Source: Sitta carolinensis (Eukaryota; Chordata; Aves; Passeriformes; Sittidae). From it: a DNA stretch of 64,000 nt. The stretch's first letter is position 1. Each line of letters starts with the position of its first letter. The stretch lies in NCBI GenBank assembly GCA_032173965.1, contig CM063284.1:137987625-138051624 (forward strand), read 5' to 3'. Of the stretch, positions 1 through 10,970 are shown in pieces. The notes under the pieces are model-generated. The model was not told the DNA's origin. It saw only the letters and a program-made list of their open reading frames with translations, and did not search any database. The translations under genes and the position numbers were made by a program.

Positions 1-3000
1 AGTGATTTAATGTTAAATTAGCGAGTTATGTCTAAGGAGACTGCTATCGCAGTCAGGGAGACAAACGTGCCATTCCTCGATGCTAACTAAAACTATGAAA
101 AGGTGATGAGTACTATAGTGAGTGAGGTAAGTATAATTTCTGAGAAAAACTTGCAGGTTTCAGGTTGAGATTAAAAAAAAAAATCACATCTCTAAATCAG
201 ACATAAGCCTTCAAAACAACACATATGATATTAGAGTTAGTTCTGCATAAATTTTGCGTTTGCCTTTTCAGAGAGGTGTATTCCATAATCTGTTCTCAAA
301 TGCAAAATTACCATTCAGTTCATTGGGACTTTGAGCTGATGAAGGGCTTTAGAGTATGGTTTATTGAATATTGATTTATATTATAGTAGTTTAAATTGCA
401 AGATAATGACAAAATAAATTTTGATTTCTGTCATAGAAATTCTAGGGTTGTTTTGTAAAGCTGTAATGAGGTGGTCAATGCCCTTTCCTCAAGAGCTTTT
501 CCTTCTGGTCCTCCTCTCAAACAAGGGAAAAAAAACCCAAACTCAAATCACCCAGCTCAGCCCTTCTCCCTCCCAGAAGAACCCAAAGAAAAAGTTTATT
601 ATAGCTTCTGCATTTGACTTGCTTATGTACTCTTTTGTAAAATGTACTGCTGACAGTCTTAATTTTCAACTCATTATCAGTTTTACACAGCCCAGCATGT
701 TGAAAAATACTAAGTATGTTATAAAAAAATCCTCTTTATTCTTAAGGAGGAATCATAATTATACATTCTTACAACGTAAAAGGTTCTGTAACCACTCCAT
801 TCCTGGTGTAGCATTGATAGAGTATGTTTAATAAATCAGGTTTAGAGCTCATTCAAAAATGACAATACTTGGGCTGTCTTATATTTTCAGCTGTAGCTGT
901 ATCAGGCAGAGTTCTGTTCTGTACCTCGGTGATTGCTAGTTATAAGATATAAATAAAGGTTAGACAACAATGGCACTTAAAGTGTGCACTTTAAAATGGT
1001 TTGACATCACAGCATTTAAATCACCAGTCTCTGGCAAGATGTCTCACAGCAGTATGTTGTCTTCTGCTGACTTAAGTAGGACTAATAATTCTGCAATAAA
1101 CTGTTCGCAAGTATGTATATTGCTACAACGCAGGTTGAGATAAAGGGCAAGTTTGTTACTTACCTTTGGTTACTCCAAAAAACTACTTTGTAAACAAACA
1201 TTTTGTGGTTGGGCATAACCCCAGAATTGCACTGCTAGCATGTATGGCAGAAAAACAAAACACAACAAAACAAAACAAAACAACAAAACAAAACAACAAT
1301 TAAAAAAAAAAAAATAAATAAAGGTTTGATCTAGGGAGCAAGCTGAAGTACAAATGTCCTTATGGTTGTGACCTGTCACTGGGGCCTAAGCTAAACACTA
1401 AGAGGAGCATGAAATCAGTGAACATTTGCAGGACACATTATGAGAGAGACTGCCTACTGCCCTTCACTCTCAGGGACCTTATGGTTTTTCTTGCTGCTAA
1501 ACAGACTCACCATGGACTAAGAAATAAACTGTACTACATAAAACACACACAACACACACACAAGTAAAAAAAAAGATTTCTTGCTTTGTGTAACATATTT
1601 AGGAGTTTTGCCTTCTCTTGGAGAAATACATCAGACTGTAGGCATTTATTAACTAGTAATTCAGATACCAAATTTTAGGCATCTAACTCTAAATGTCTTT
1701 ATTTGCTTGAAATCAAATATATACACAAAGTTTTGAAAAGCAGACTGCACTTCCTTCCCATTCTGCACAAAACCCAGAATAGGTGGTACTAACCCATTGG
1801 CAAACACACAAGCTGTCACTGTTCATAAGGCCAATCTGATGATGAGTATGTTATCAAAGCAGAAATGGTGTCTGCTATAAAAGGGATATCAGCACTGTTG
1901 TGCTTTCCACACTGCTGTGCCAGTATATCTCAATCCTGACTTTGCTCAGTGATGGAGCACTGAAACTGCTCTCACTGTTAAAATAACTCTCACTGTTAAA
2001 ATTTTAACTCTCAGTGTTAAAATCAATTCTTATAAGAGACAGTGGGAATTTAGAAAGGTTTTACATTGTTACAAACTTTTACTGAACATAGTTCATCGAC
2101 TGCACATGTGCTGCCAAGTACTAGCAGTGTTTAAGGTTGCTCTGATACAGTTTTAAATAAAACATGTTTATTATCATAAAGCACAAACCAGGAGGCACAG
2201 AAGGTAGAGTGCTAGTTCCAGATATTAAACAGTGCTTTGACACCTTCTGATAATATGTCAGCAAGAGTATTTTTTCATGAATTAAAAACCTATTCAACGA
2301 GAAGAATCTTGGTGATACTTAGTAAGGACTTTCAGATGGTGTGCATTATTTAGACACTTTTTTGGTACTTGCAATTATCAGCTTTGAGATGGTAGGTGGT
2401 TTAGTGTGTTGTCTTCCCTCCCTATTCCTTTTCAATTTATTTCCCCAGAGAGTATGGGTTAGGTACAGCAGCTGGCTGTCACTGTGACTTGCTTTTTACT
2501 CAGCTGTGCATCTGAGCTGAATAAGGAACTAGGAGAAAAAGTCAGCAAAGTTGTCCAAAGTCAGTCACTGCCATAGTTGAAACTGGAACGTGGAATCATC
2601 TTGACTCCCAACCTAAATGCTGCAGGACTTGCCTGCTTTTAATTAATTACTGTAAATTTTGGAAACTCTCTTGCTATTCTGTTACATTTTACTTACATTT
2701 CCATTTAGGAAAATTGGTGGTAGTCATGAAGAAACAAAAAACAGACACCCCATATTGTAAGCTAGATATTTTGAGTTACTACACACAGATATCTTTTTTT
2801 TAATACATGACTGCTAATTGCTGCAATTCAAGATTTGTGAATTCACTGGAAAACACTAAAATGGGTGTGACATGGGAATGAAGGTATGGAATAATGAACA
2901 AAATGGAGCATATTTTTTAATGTTTCTCTCGATGAGTAGTGATATATTTTAATATATCTTAATTTATGTGATTTAAAGAATATTATTTTTAAAAATTCCA

Positions 3001-4004
3001 ACCATACTTCTAATGAAAGACAAATAATTTTTTTTATTGGCCCCAAGTGAAATGCTGATATTTATTTACAATGAGTGAAAGTCTATAGTTATTTTATTTC
3101 TTGCTTTACTTTTCCTAAAACTATCTATACTGTGATTTGGATGCTATTTGTATGGTTTACACTCTCCTTTTTTTCTGTTTTGTTTGTTTTTATATAAAAC
3201 CTATTTAGTTTTAGAAATGCAGGTACTATTTGCTCCAAGTACATAGCAACTATTCAGATACATTTAAATTTGTTGTATATGAGCTAGACCCATTACTGTA
3301 TATGCTACAGCTGAGTCAGTGCAGTGCTTTACATCAACTGAGTAATCAATAATATTGCTGAGAAACCAGGCTGGGGATAAGTGATAATCTGAAATAGTTC
3401 TTCCACAGCTGCTGTGTTACTTCACATAGCCATAACTGAATATTTGGAGCTAACTTATGTCTTGTAGATGTATCATGGAATCTCTCATGAATAATGAGAA
3501 AAAATGAAGTAGCGTTAGCACTGGGACTACCAGAATCCACAGAAAGGAAAAGACTAATTTTAGAAGGTAGTGGGGAAAAAGGAACACCTGTTAATGGAAC
3601 ATAGAGATACAGCTGTGAATTAAACCTGAAGGTGTGATTGTGGGCAATAACTGAAGTAGAATAGAGTCTCTAAAGATTATGTTAAAGGATCACATAGAAA
3701 GTTGTTCGCCTTGTAAAGACAGCAGAATTGCGTATATTTCTATTATTTTAATATTAAAATATATTTGTACAAAAAGAATTTAAATTATTTTAATTTGTTG
3801 AAAATTGTTACTTTAACTCAAACAGTTGGTACTGCTGCAGCATTCTGTGCAGCTTTAGGCAAAAGAAAATCAGAGAAATGACAAAGACCTTGAGCTTTCT
3901 TATCCAGTGTAAAAGTACATAAAACAGTCTGAGGAAAAACAGTTCCAACATGCCTTGCTCTATGATTTTCACAGGGAGCAATCTATGACTGATATATAGT
4001 TCCC
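1..4004. other. AT-rich non-coding DNA, no gene recognised
   Basis: No convincing exon or retroelement was recognised here. Short low-complexity runs are present: a CAAAA-type A-rich stretch near 1256-1310, an ACACAC stretch near 1545-1562, and three short direct repeats of a TCACTGTTAAAAT-like unit at about 1972-2025. Open frames of 60-140 codons in this block have no start or splice context and look random. Confidence 0.5.
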
Positions 4005-4395
4005 CAGGCGGTTCTTTTGGGCTTTTTGGGAAATGGGTACAATATGTGCATTTCTCCTGGATTTGGGAATGTTGTCTCTATCCTCATGACCTGTTAAAGG
4101 TGAGAGCATCCCAGCCTCACTGGATACAGCCTTTTATTTCTACATGCTCGTAGAGGGTCAACGCTCTCAAGTAATCCCTGACTCTGCTCTTATTCACAGC
4201 TGATAGATCTCAACCTTGAACCTTTTTACTGACCACAGGGCCTTGGAGCCCCCAGTGGTGAAGGCTGAGGCAAAGAAGGTATTTAATGACCTGAGTCTCA
4301 TCTGTGTCCATACTGTCACACGTGCAGTCCAGGTGTTGGCTGAATAGTTTCAGAGCTCTGTTGGAGAAGAGATTACAGCCTATAAAGAGCATATC
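4005..4395 (-). mobile_element. Old CR1 LINE fragment, ORF2 (reverse transcriptase) part
   Basis: Read on the minus strand, bases near 4015-4050 encode HIVPISQKAQK, resembling the conserved CR1/LINE reverse transcriptase stretch around a VPIFKKG-type motif. Further along, the plus strand text near 4255-4285 (GGCTGAGGCAAAGAAGGTAT) is the antisense of a familiar CR1 ORF2 stretch. The fragment is interrupted by stops and small indels, lacks both ends, and is clearly an ancient inactive remnant. Boundaries are approximate. Confidence 0.6.
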
Positions 4396-6915
4396 CTGAG
4401 ATTCTTAGTGAACACATATTGCAAAAACCACTCAAATGTCACATCTGTAGCTAGGCTGTTTTATTGGTGACTAATTCTGTTATACCTCTAATCCAATCAA
4501 TGTTGAAAACCAGAAATTTTAGTTTGAACCAAATGCTGGATAAAGTGTTTGTGATAACTCATAATGACCCTAATAGTGAGGACAAATCTTGCAAATGTAA
4601 AATGTCCATTAAGAAACACACACAAGGACACTGTACTGGAGATATAGTTGCTGGGCAACAAAACAATGCCATGTATAGATATGACCAGAAGATAATTTGA
4701 AGCTAGCCTCAGAATGGGGAAAGAAGGAAAACACTCATTAGAGATTGTAGATAAAATTATAGCAAAAAAGAAAGTATCAACACACATATGGTAATATGCA
4801 AAATTAAGATTTTTCATGTAAAAGGAAATAAACTAAAAAATCTCTAAAAAATCAACCAAACAAATAAAACCCAACACAACCTCTTCAATATGCCACCTTC
4901 AATATCTCAACCCCAACTGGCACAGATAAAAACATAAATTCAGTATCATGAGAAAATGTTCAGATTAATTTGTACAAGACCTCCCAACAAAGCAAGGAAA
5001 AAGAATGTCTAATCTTTGCCAGCTATTGAGGACACTCTAGATGATTTACCAGATTAAACTGCTGACTGTGTGTATTTTTACATGCAAAGTAACAGTGTCA
5101 TTGGAACAGCTTGGCAGTGTTTCACATGCCTCTTGACAAGTATTGTGGGGTACAAAGGACTTGGGGTATAAACAGAGCCTGCAAGTCAGTAGCAACATAA
5201 AGTAAATTAGGCTTTGAAGAGAAGTACAAGGATTATAACAGATAATTATAAGAGATGATATTCTTACTAAAGAAGTTAAAGACGAGGCAAGCCTTAACAG
5301 TGGTGTGGGGAATGTAACTGCATTAAGCAACTATTCTGAAAGCATTTTAGGTCAAACTGAAGCTGGAAAGACCTACTGCTGCCTTCTTCAGCTATCATTT
5401 GATTCTGAAAACCTCCCTTAAGGTGCTGAGGGCCATTATAAATATATCCAGGACATGGGAGAAAAGAGGAGGCCAGCAATCTGTTATACAAAAACTGATC
5501 AAAAGCCTGAGAATGTTCAAGTAGCAGAAAATGAGTAAAATACAGAAATAACTGGAATCAGGAACCAACATTTAATGAAGGGTCACTGATCCTGAAGTAC
5601 TATAATTCAGTGCAGTATTCCACAATGTTATGAGACTGGGCTGGTCTTTAAGAACTTTGAGGAGCAGCACCTAGAAAAATAAATATGATAGCATTTTCTA
5701 GATAGGAACAAGTACTGATAACATTCAGGAAATCAGCTCCTGGTTGCATTCTTCAAAATGGAATAATTTTGCTTTCTTCAGCTTTGGGCGCAGGATATTT
5801 CTGCAGGCAGATCCCAGGTCATTAAAAAGCATCATGAAGCATCCACAGCCAAATGCACCAAGGTGTGTACGGCAGACGTTACTGGGAACTGAGTGTTAGG
5901 GTGTGAGAACAAGGTGCTACTCTGGGAAGCTATTCTGTATATTATACATGGTTTCCTGCATGTAGCAGAAATGACATGGCTCTGTCAAAACTGGGATACA
6001 GTCTGTCAATATGTGAAAAAAAAAAAAAAATATAGGTAAGATAGGAAATATTAGGAATGAAAACAAACCAGAAAATGCAAATAGGCCAATACATGAATCC
6101 ATAGTGTTCCATGAACATTATTGATTGCACTTTATCAGAAGATGAAGCAACAGTGGAAGTAGAAAATATTATAGGGTAAGCTGCAAGAGATCAGAAGCAT
6201 AGATGACCAAATAAGATTTAAACATGGAAAACTGTGCTCCATATAAAATCATCAATTATATAGAGTTACAAGCAGGGAATTATCATTTATTCGTATAAAA
6301 AATGAGGAGTGAGTTGAATTACCTAATAATAGGATTTTTTTTAAAAAAAAAAAAAGGGTTTGGGATTTGGATTTTAGTTTAGTGCTTTTTTTTTTTTTTT
6401 TTTTTTTTTTCATGCGGTGCAATGTAATTTTGTAGAATTTATTCCTGCATGTTTTGGATAACAAATAGGTCAGGAAATTGAATAAGAAAAATACCCTTTA
6501 CTGAAAGTGAATTCCAAGTTACTGCATTCTGGAGCTTTTAGTCCAGGACTGATTAATTCTCATACTTTTTCCATCTCTGATGTGTTTCCTTTCAGCTGTT
6601 GCCATTAATCACATTCATCCACTTTGGATGCAACCACCTCTCCTTACTATACATGCATTGACTGCAAGATTTAAGAATTTCAGAATAACCTGAATTTGGT
6701 ACAATAGAAGGTGCATTTATTTATCTCCTAGGGATGGCTAAAATGAAAGGAACAAATGCCATAGGACTTATAATGGAAAAAACGCAGACTGTGTTTAAGA
6801 AGAATGAGTGGGACTTGAACTTAATCTGAAAACCACCCCCAGGTAAACATATCAAAACACATCAGGTTTCTAATCTTTAGTACTTGTACAAAAATATAAA
6901 GATATAAATTACTAT
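4396..6915. other. AT-rich non-coding DNA
   Basis: No gene recognised. Simple-sequence runs are a poly-A of about 14 at 6016-6030, a short A-run near 6343-6354, and a poly-T of about 25 at 6386-6410. The block ends exactly at the 6-bp target site of the retrovirus. Confidence 0.5.
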
Positions 6916-6921
6916 GATGGC
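6916..6921. repeat. 5' target-site duplication GATGGC
   Basis: These six bases directly precede the TG of the 5' LTR and recur at 15937-15942 directly after the CA of the 3' LTR. A 6-bp duplication is usual for alpha- and betaretrovirus-type (class II) integrases. The perfect match shows that both LTRs belong to one integration event and that the flanks have not recombined with another provirus. Confidence 0.95.
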
Positions 6922-7258
6922 TGCGGGAATGCTGGAATTGTTTGATAAGTTTTAGTGATAAGTTTTAGTGATAGTTATATTCGTTATTTTAGTGTAATTT
7001 TTTCTAGTCTCTGTAAAGGGGGCCCCCTGCTTTAGGAAACATCTGGTCAGACTCCTGATAAGAGTTCCCAAAACAACCCTGGACTCTGCCCAGAGACCGT
7101 TTCCTATCAGTTTGCCCCGAGATAAGCTTCTGTCCACCCTAGCAATATAGCTTCCTCCCTCGGTCCATCAATCATCTTCAAGGTCCAGTGCGGTCCAAGA
7201 CTTTCAGAGGTTAATGGATCCCCCAGAGACCCCTCCCCAACTTGCTTTAAGTTGTCTT

Positions 7259-7309
7259 ATTGGTTTGTAATCTGTATCCACCCCACCCCCATCTCCCTTT
7301 GGATAAAAA
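7259..7309 (+). promoter_or_regulatory. U3 core promoter (inverted CCAAT, CACCC-like stretch, TATA-like box)
   Basis: ATTGG (inverted CCAAT) lies at 7259-7263, a CCACCCCACCCCC-like run at 7279-7292 and GATAAAAA, a TATA-like element, at 7302-7309. Their order and spacing match a retroviral U3 core promoter. Transcription would start about 25-30 bases downstream, which puts R before the AATAAA at 7389. The identical set occurs in the 3' LTR at 15631-15681, where it could drive transcription out into the flank. Confidence 0.7.
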
Positions 7310-7388
7310 CCCCCTTGTAACCCAGGTTCGGGGTCTCTCTTGCCTGAGGCACCGGGCCTGGGGTCAGGGGCTTCCCCTGTAACCCCCG

Positions 7389-7394
7389 AATAAA
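7389..7394 (+). terminator. LTR poly(A) signal AATAAA (5' copy)
   Basis: A canonical AATAAA sits about 85 bases after the TATA-like box, followed by a GT-rich stretch (TATGTTCCCGGATGTCTCTG), as expected for the R/U5 boundary. The functional copy for proviral transcripts is the one in the 3' LTR at 15761-15766. Confidence 0.8.
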
Positions 7395-7567
7395 ACCTAT
7401 GTTCCCGGATGTCTCTGAGAGTCCCCTCTTTGAAACCACAGCCGTGACAGCACAGGCTAAGGTGCTGCAGAGCCAAGGACCCACACACGATACTGTCAAG
7501 GCGTATGAGAGCTAGTGGGCGGTCAAGCCGAACGCCAGGCTGACCAGAGATACGCACGGCGACAGAT

Positions 7568-7585
7568 TGGCGCCCAACGTGGGGC
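7568..7585 (+). promoter_or_regulatory. Primer binding site, tRNA-Lys(1,2) type
   Basis: TGGCGCCCAACGTGGGGC begins three bases after the LTR's CA end. This 18-mer is the tRNA-Lys1,2 primer-binding sequence used by several betaretroviruses. It primes minus-strand DNA synthesis. It is intact and argues for a class II (ERVK-like) backbone; alpharetroviruses use tRNA-Trp. Confidence 0.93.
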
Positions 7586-8048
7586 CTGCAGACACCTTTC
7601 AGCCTCGCTGTGGCGTGGGGACCGACACGGAGGTCTCAGGAAAATCCAGACCCCGTGACCCAGAAGTCTTTTGAGAGGACGTCGCTTTGCCGCGTCCCGA
7701 GACTTTCGGCACTCCACGCACCACCTGGGTCGCTAAGAAAGTGCCCCGGTGGACGAAGGGAACAGCTCCTGCCCAGAGGAGATCCTTTCGGCGTGTGGTC
7801 ACCTCAGCAACGGCCTCCCGGTGTTCCCAGGGTGTGGTGAGTAGATTCCTCAAAGGGAGGAGAATACCCACCAGACGGGGCTTGCAAAAGCCTCAGGAAG
7901 AAAGGTTGCGCAACCCCTGGGGGGAGGAAGGGGGGAGCCGTGGGTCCACCCCGAGCAAGAGGCCCTTTCCCCCAGGAAGGGAAGCCCACAGGGAATTTGG
8001 GGGGTACTGCTGAGAGGGGTGTGGTGAAAAAATAACAACTAGGTCGAA
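7586..8048 (+). other. Retroviral 5' leader with candidate splice donor
   Basis: This is the untranslated leader between the primer site and the gag start. A strong splice donor, G|GTGAGT, lies at 7836/7837-7842 and is the likely donor for the spliced env message. Its partner acceptor would be the site at 14240-14241. The packaging signal is expected here but I cannot define it by eye. Open frames on both strands in the leader have no family resemblance. Confidence 0.6.
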
Positions 8049-9148
8049 ATGGGAAACAGACTGAACCCCACCCAAAAAGAGGTTTCAAAAAATTTAATGG
8101 CAGTTTTAATTGTTACCAAAGTAAAATACTCAAAGAAAGAATTTAAAAAGTTTATTAGATACCTGTTTTTGCTTTTCCCGAATGTAAATTCGGACCAAAT
8201 AGACAACATTTTGTTTTGGGAAAAGGTTTCAAAAAAATTAGAACAATTAACTAAATCAGGAGATGGTCTGGCTTCAAAATTTACATTTTGGCCAAGACAG
8301 ATAAAAGCCGCTTTAAAAGAAATCCGAGGGATGCGAAAAGATGAAGTTGCATCCTCTCCAAGCCTTTCCTCAGTCCCATCCCCCCGTCCCTCTCCCTCCG
8401 CATCTCCCAAATCCCCCCTTCTCCCTCCCTCTTCGTCCCCAAAGCCTCCCAAATCCCCCAAAACTCCCCCTGCCTCCCCCTCCGCGTCTCCCAAGTCCCC
8501 CAAATTTCCTAAGTCTCCAAAACCCTCCCTAAGTATCCTAAAAAACGCACAAACGCCTCCGGAATCTCCCAAACCGAGCAATTTAAAAGTTCCGAACTCC
8601 CCCCACCCCTGCAGCCACGGCCGGGCTGCTAGGGGTTCCCGGGATCGTCTAGCGGGTCTAGACGCCCAAACCCCCCCAGATACCCCCCCGATTTCCCCAG
8701 CAAACAAACCCAGACTACATTTCTCTTTTGCTGAACAAAACCAGCCCCCGGCACCTCCTGCCGGGGCCAGCAACGAAGAGGGCAGTGAGAAACCAAAAAA
8801 GGGAGATGCCGGACCCCCCCCACTTTCAGAGAACAAAGAGACACACCCCGATAATGGCAACGGCCATCGGAAACAGGCACAATCTCTTTGTTCTTTTCCC
8901 CCCCCTCCTTCTTGTTCCCCCCAATCCTTTCCCCCACCTCAAACGGAACTTTCCCTGTACCCACCACTCCCTCCCTCCCAAAGCTGGATCCCGCCTCCAC
9001 AGAGCCCGGGTTGGAGTTTGCCTGCCCCTCACAGCGCGGGCACCGCCCCACACCCACCCCAACTCCTCCTCCCGCCCCCCCCGTTCCCGATACAACCCCA
9101 CCCGGTGCCAGACCCGTTCCTAGGATCGCTGTCCGCGCCCCCCCCCCC
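8049..9148 (+). CDS. gag: gag N-terminal part: matrix and Ser/Pro-rich linker
   Basis: The segment starts with MGNRLNPTQKEV, where Gly2 is the expected myristate acceptor. Residues 1-100 are mixed hydrophobic/basic, as in a retroviral matrix domain (about 8049-8345), and end near GMRKDEV. From about residue 103 the sequence becomes almost purely Ser/Pro/Lys, with at least seven SPK or PPK units between 8400 and 8535. The DNA here is unusually C-rich. The same frame stays open to 9488, but it turns arginine-rich after the C11 run, so I end the genuine frame there. A long antisense open frame over the same DNA is a composition artefact. Confidence 0.75.
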
Positions 9149-10091
9149 GCCAATCCGAGCCCGCTCCGCTCGCAAATGCCGCTCGGCGCCGCTTTTTCAG
9201 CGTGGGAGCAGGGCGAAGCGGGCGCGGTCCCGGCTCCGGTCCCCCCGCAGCCGCCGCGAGCGGCAGCGTGGGGATCGGGCCCCCCGCGCGGTGCGGACGC
9301 CGCGCCAGCCCCGCCCTACTCCTCGCCCGGGGAGGTGGTTTTCCCGACAGCACCACCTCTCAAGAATGCCCCCCCGAACCTTCCCCCCCAGCCCCCCGCG
9401 GCACAAACATACTGTGAAGCCGCGGCTGCCTCTGAACCCGCAGGCAATGCCACAACTGTGGTCCCAGAGGGGGGAAGTCAAAAGATAAGGGGTGTGAAAC
9501 CAAATGATATGCCCATAATCACTCCAGTGATATATCGCAGGAGTCGAGGGCAGGGAACGACAGTTGCTTCCTGGAAAGCATTGTCGCAAACGCTAATCAA
9601 AGATTTAATGAAAGCCCTGAAAGAGTATGGGCGAGATAGCTCATATTTCGAAGGCTTGCTGTTTTCTTCCTTTGCTGGAATCACTCTTGTCCCGTTTGAT
9701 CTAAAGCAGATTTTCAGGTGCCTCGCAGGAAAAATGGAATTTGAGCTTTGGGAACTCACCTGGGAAAAACTGCTCAAAAACGCTTTACCAAAATTGTTAG
9801 AAGATCCAACCACAGCAACCGACAATGCCGGCAACCCAATCACCCTAAACCACTTGTTGGGAGAGGGTGATTGGAAAACAGCCTCAGATCAGGCCACAGA
9901 CATTCCCCAAAATGTCCTTGAATTTGTAGCTGAACAAGCTTGCAAAGCTTTTTTACAAATGCAGCCTCATGGCCCCTCACAATGTTACTTAGAAATTTTT
10001 CAAGAATCAAATGAATCCTATTTTAAATTCGTAGAAAAAATTTCAAAAGCTGTCCAAACCCAATTACCAATTGGGGAAGAAGGACAAAAAA
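9149..10091 (+). CDS. gag: gag capsid part with PTAP motif, second frame
   Basis: In frame 2 the sequence passes a PTAP late-domain motif (9344-9355; a PTAP motif recruits Tsg101 for budding). It then enters a capsid-like domain starting around the PIITPVIYR stretch at about 9510-9540. Downstream is a capsid-typical helical region (WKALSQTLIKDLMKALKEYG). Around 10008-10050 is a recognisable major-homology-like stretch with the pattern Q-x3-E-x-Y-F-x-F-V. The frame is lost at the A6 run at 10086-10091, after which only about 90 unrelated codons follow. Frame 2 is open back to 8855, so the upstream junction is not fixed by stops alone. Confidence 0.8.
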
Positions 10092-10499
10092 CAAGTAATA
10101 CAGCAGTTGGCATTTTCCAATGCAAACGACGAGTGCACAGCTGCCATCAACCTTATACCCAGAGAACCAGGCACAGTTCCCTCACTCAAGCAGATGTTTC
10201 AAGCCGTGAGCACCACCGTCCCGCGATGCAAAAAACCAGCCCTCAAAGAAGGGAAGACGCGCCCAAAAATCACCGCTGCCGTTGTAGAAACATCGAAAAT
10301 CCACGACACACCGAAAACACCGGAACCACACAAGAAGAACACTCCTGCACGAGCTGACCGCCCGTGTTTTCTTTGTGGAAAAAATGGCCACTGGACCAAC
10401 CAGTGTCCATTGAAGGGACAATTTAACAATTTTTTAAAACAAAAAAGGGAAAATGAAGGGAATGGGAACACAAAAAATTCCAGAGAGCCAAAAAACTAA
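10092..10499 (+). CDS. gag: gag nucleocapsid part with one CCHC zinc knuckle
   Basis: This frame-3 segment is basic and contains CFLCGKNGHWTNQC, a perfect C-X2-C-X4-H-X4-C knuckle, at about 10365-10406. Betaretroviral nucleocapsids usually carry two knuckles. Only one is visible here, and the upstream region has a lone Cys in VPRCKKP. The tail is Lys/Asn/Glu-rich and ends in TAA at 10497-10499. The segment overlaps the pro frame through the A_AAA_AAC site at 10490-10496. Confidence 0.85.
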   Translation, partial: QVIQQLAFSNANDECTAAINLIPREPGTVPSLKQMFQAVSTTVPRCKKPALKEGKTRPKITAAVVETSKIHDTPKTPEPHKKNTPARADRPCFLCGKNGHWTNQCPLKGQFNNFLKQKRENEGNGNTKNSREPKN

Positions 10500-10544
10500 G
10501 TGGGGAGCGCGGGACTGCCCAGCGTGAAGATCCCAATCGGGCAG
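10490..10544 (+). promoter_or_regulatory. gag-pro -1 ribosomal frameshift site with candidate pseudoknot
   Basis: The heptamer A_AAA_AAC at 10490-10496 lies in the gag frame and directly abuts the gag stop TAA (10497-10499). A -1 slip opens frame 2, which runs without a stop into the dUTPase-like region. Downstream, CTGCCC (10515-10520) can pair with GGGCAG (10539-10544). The loop segment TCCC (10531-10534) can pair with either GGGA at 10503-10506 or GGGA at 10511-10514, giving an H-type pseudoknot arrangement. The A_AAA_AAC heptamer is the type used at the betaretroviral gag-pro junction. The pairing was found by eye, not by folding software. Confidence 0.8.
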
Positions 10545-10970
10545 CCCAAATAACCCAAAACCAAAAAGGGTCATCTAAGTCAGATTTGTCTCTTTTTTCA
10601 CAGGACCTGACAGAACAAGAGAAATCAAGGCACACAATATTGCCTGAACCTACAGGATCCTTGACAACAACGGACAGGTATGAGCCATTTAGGCTCCAGT
10701 TGGCAGAGCCTCTTCACCTGCGGGACAATCATTGGAAAACAGCCGTGGTCTCAAAGGAACCCGACACGTGGCATTTGGTGGAGACAAAATTTGTTGTCAT
10801 CGGAGACTGTAAGTTCACCCCCCTGACATAAAAATCATCCCTGGAACTATGTCAACAGACCCAAAGCGATTTGTTGTGTGGCTGCGCAGTGAACACCCAC
10901 CCACCTTTTTACCAAAGGGCCAAATCGTTGCCCAAGCCATCCCCTACTTACAAGGGCTTGCAGTAAAGGT
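10497..10970 (+). pseudogene. pro: pro, dUTPase-like N-terminal domain, frame-broken
   Basis: After the -1 slip, frame 2 is open to a stop at 10829-10831. The text continues in frame 1 across the C6 run 10818-10823, so one base appears to be missing there. The continuing part contains IIPGTMSTDPKRFVVWLR and PKGQIVAQAIPYL, which resemble the C-terminal motifs of trimeric dUTPases (a GT..DPKG-like turn and P-x-G-Q-x-x-A-Q). Betaretroviruses encode dUTPase at exactly this place, fused before the protease. The conserved active-site Tyr/Asp motif is not evident, so enzymatic activity is doubtful even apart from the break. Confidence 0.6.

Larger units (their letters stand above)
6922..7564 (+). 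repeat. 5' LTR of the endogenous retrovirus
   Basis: The LTR starts TGCGGG and ends GCGACA (TG...CA). It is the same length as the 3' copy and differs from it at three places: 6997 (A versus G at 15369), 7196 (C versus T at 15568) and 7533 (C versus T at 15905). All three are transitions and the last is at a CpG. U3 opens with a short tandem duplication (GATAAGTTTTAGT twice, about 6943-6968). It then holds an inverted CCAAT box, a C-rich CACCC-like stretch, a TATA-like box and a poly(A) signal. U5 runs to 7564. Confidence 0.96.
8049..10499 (+). pseudogene. gag: gag (matrix, proline-rich region, capsid, nucleocapsid), frame-broken
   Basis: gag encodes the structural polyprotein. The start at 8049 gives Met-Gly-Asn, a myristoylation-type matrix N-terminus. 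About 100 residues of matrix-like sequence are followed by a long Pro/Ser-rich linker with repeated SPK/PPK units, then capsid, then a nucleocapsid with one CCHC knuckle. The frame changes twice: frame 3 to frame 2 inside the proline-rich DNA (between 8855 and 9344, most simply at the C11 run 9138-9148), and back to frame 3 at the A6 run 10086-10091. A PTAP late-domain motif lies at 9344-9355 in the second frame. The stop at 10497-10499 abuts a slippery heptamer. The product would be truncated without repair or error correction. Confidence 0.9.

Noticed and set aside
8039..8860. 273-codon minus-strand open frame over gag
   Set aside because: It is antisense to the Ser/Pro-rich gag DNA. Gly/Glu-rich antisense frames are expected from CCN codons, and there is no motif.
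8629..9356. Several overlapping open frames on both strands in the gag linker
   Set aside because: Products of extreme C-richness; only the frames with matrix, PTAP and capsid features are supported.
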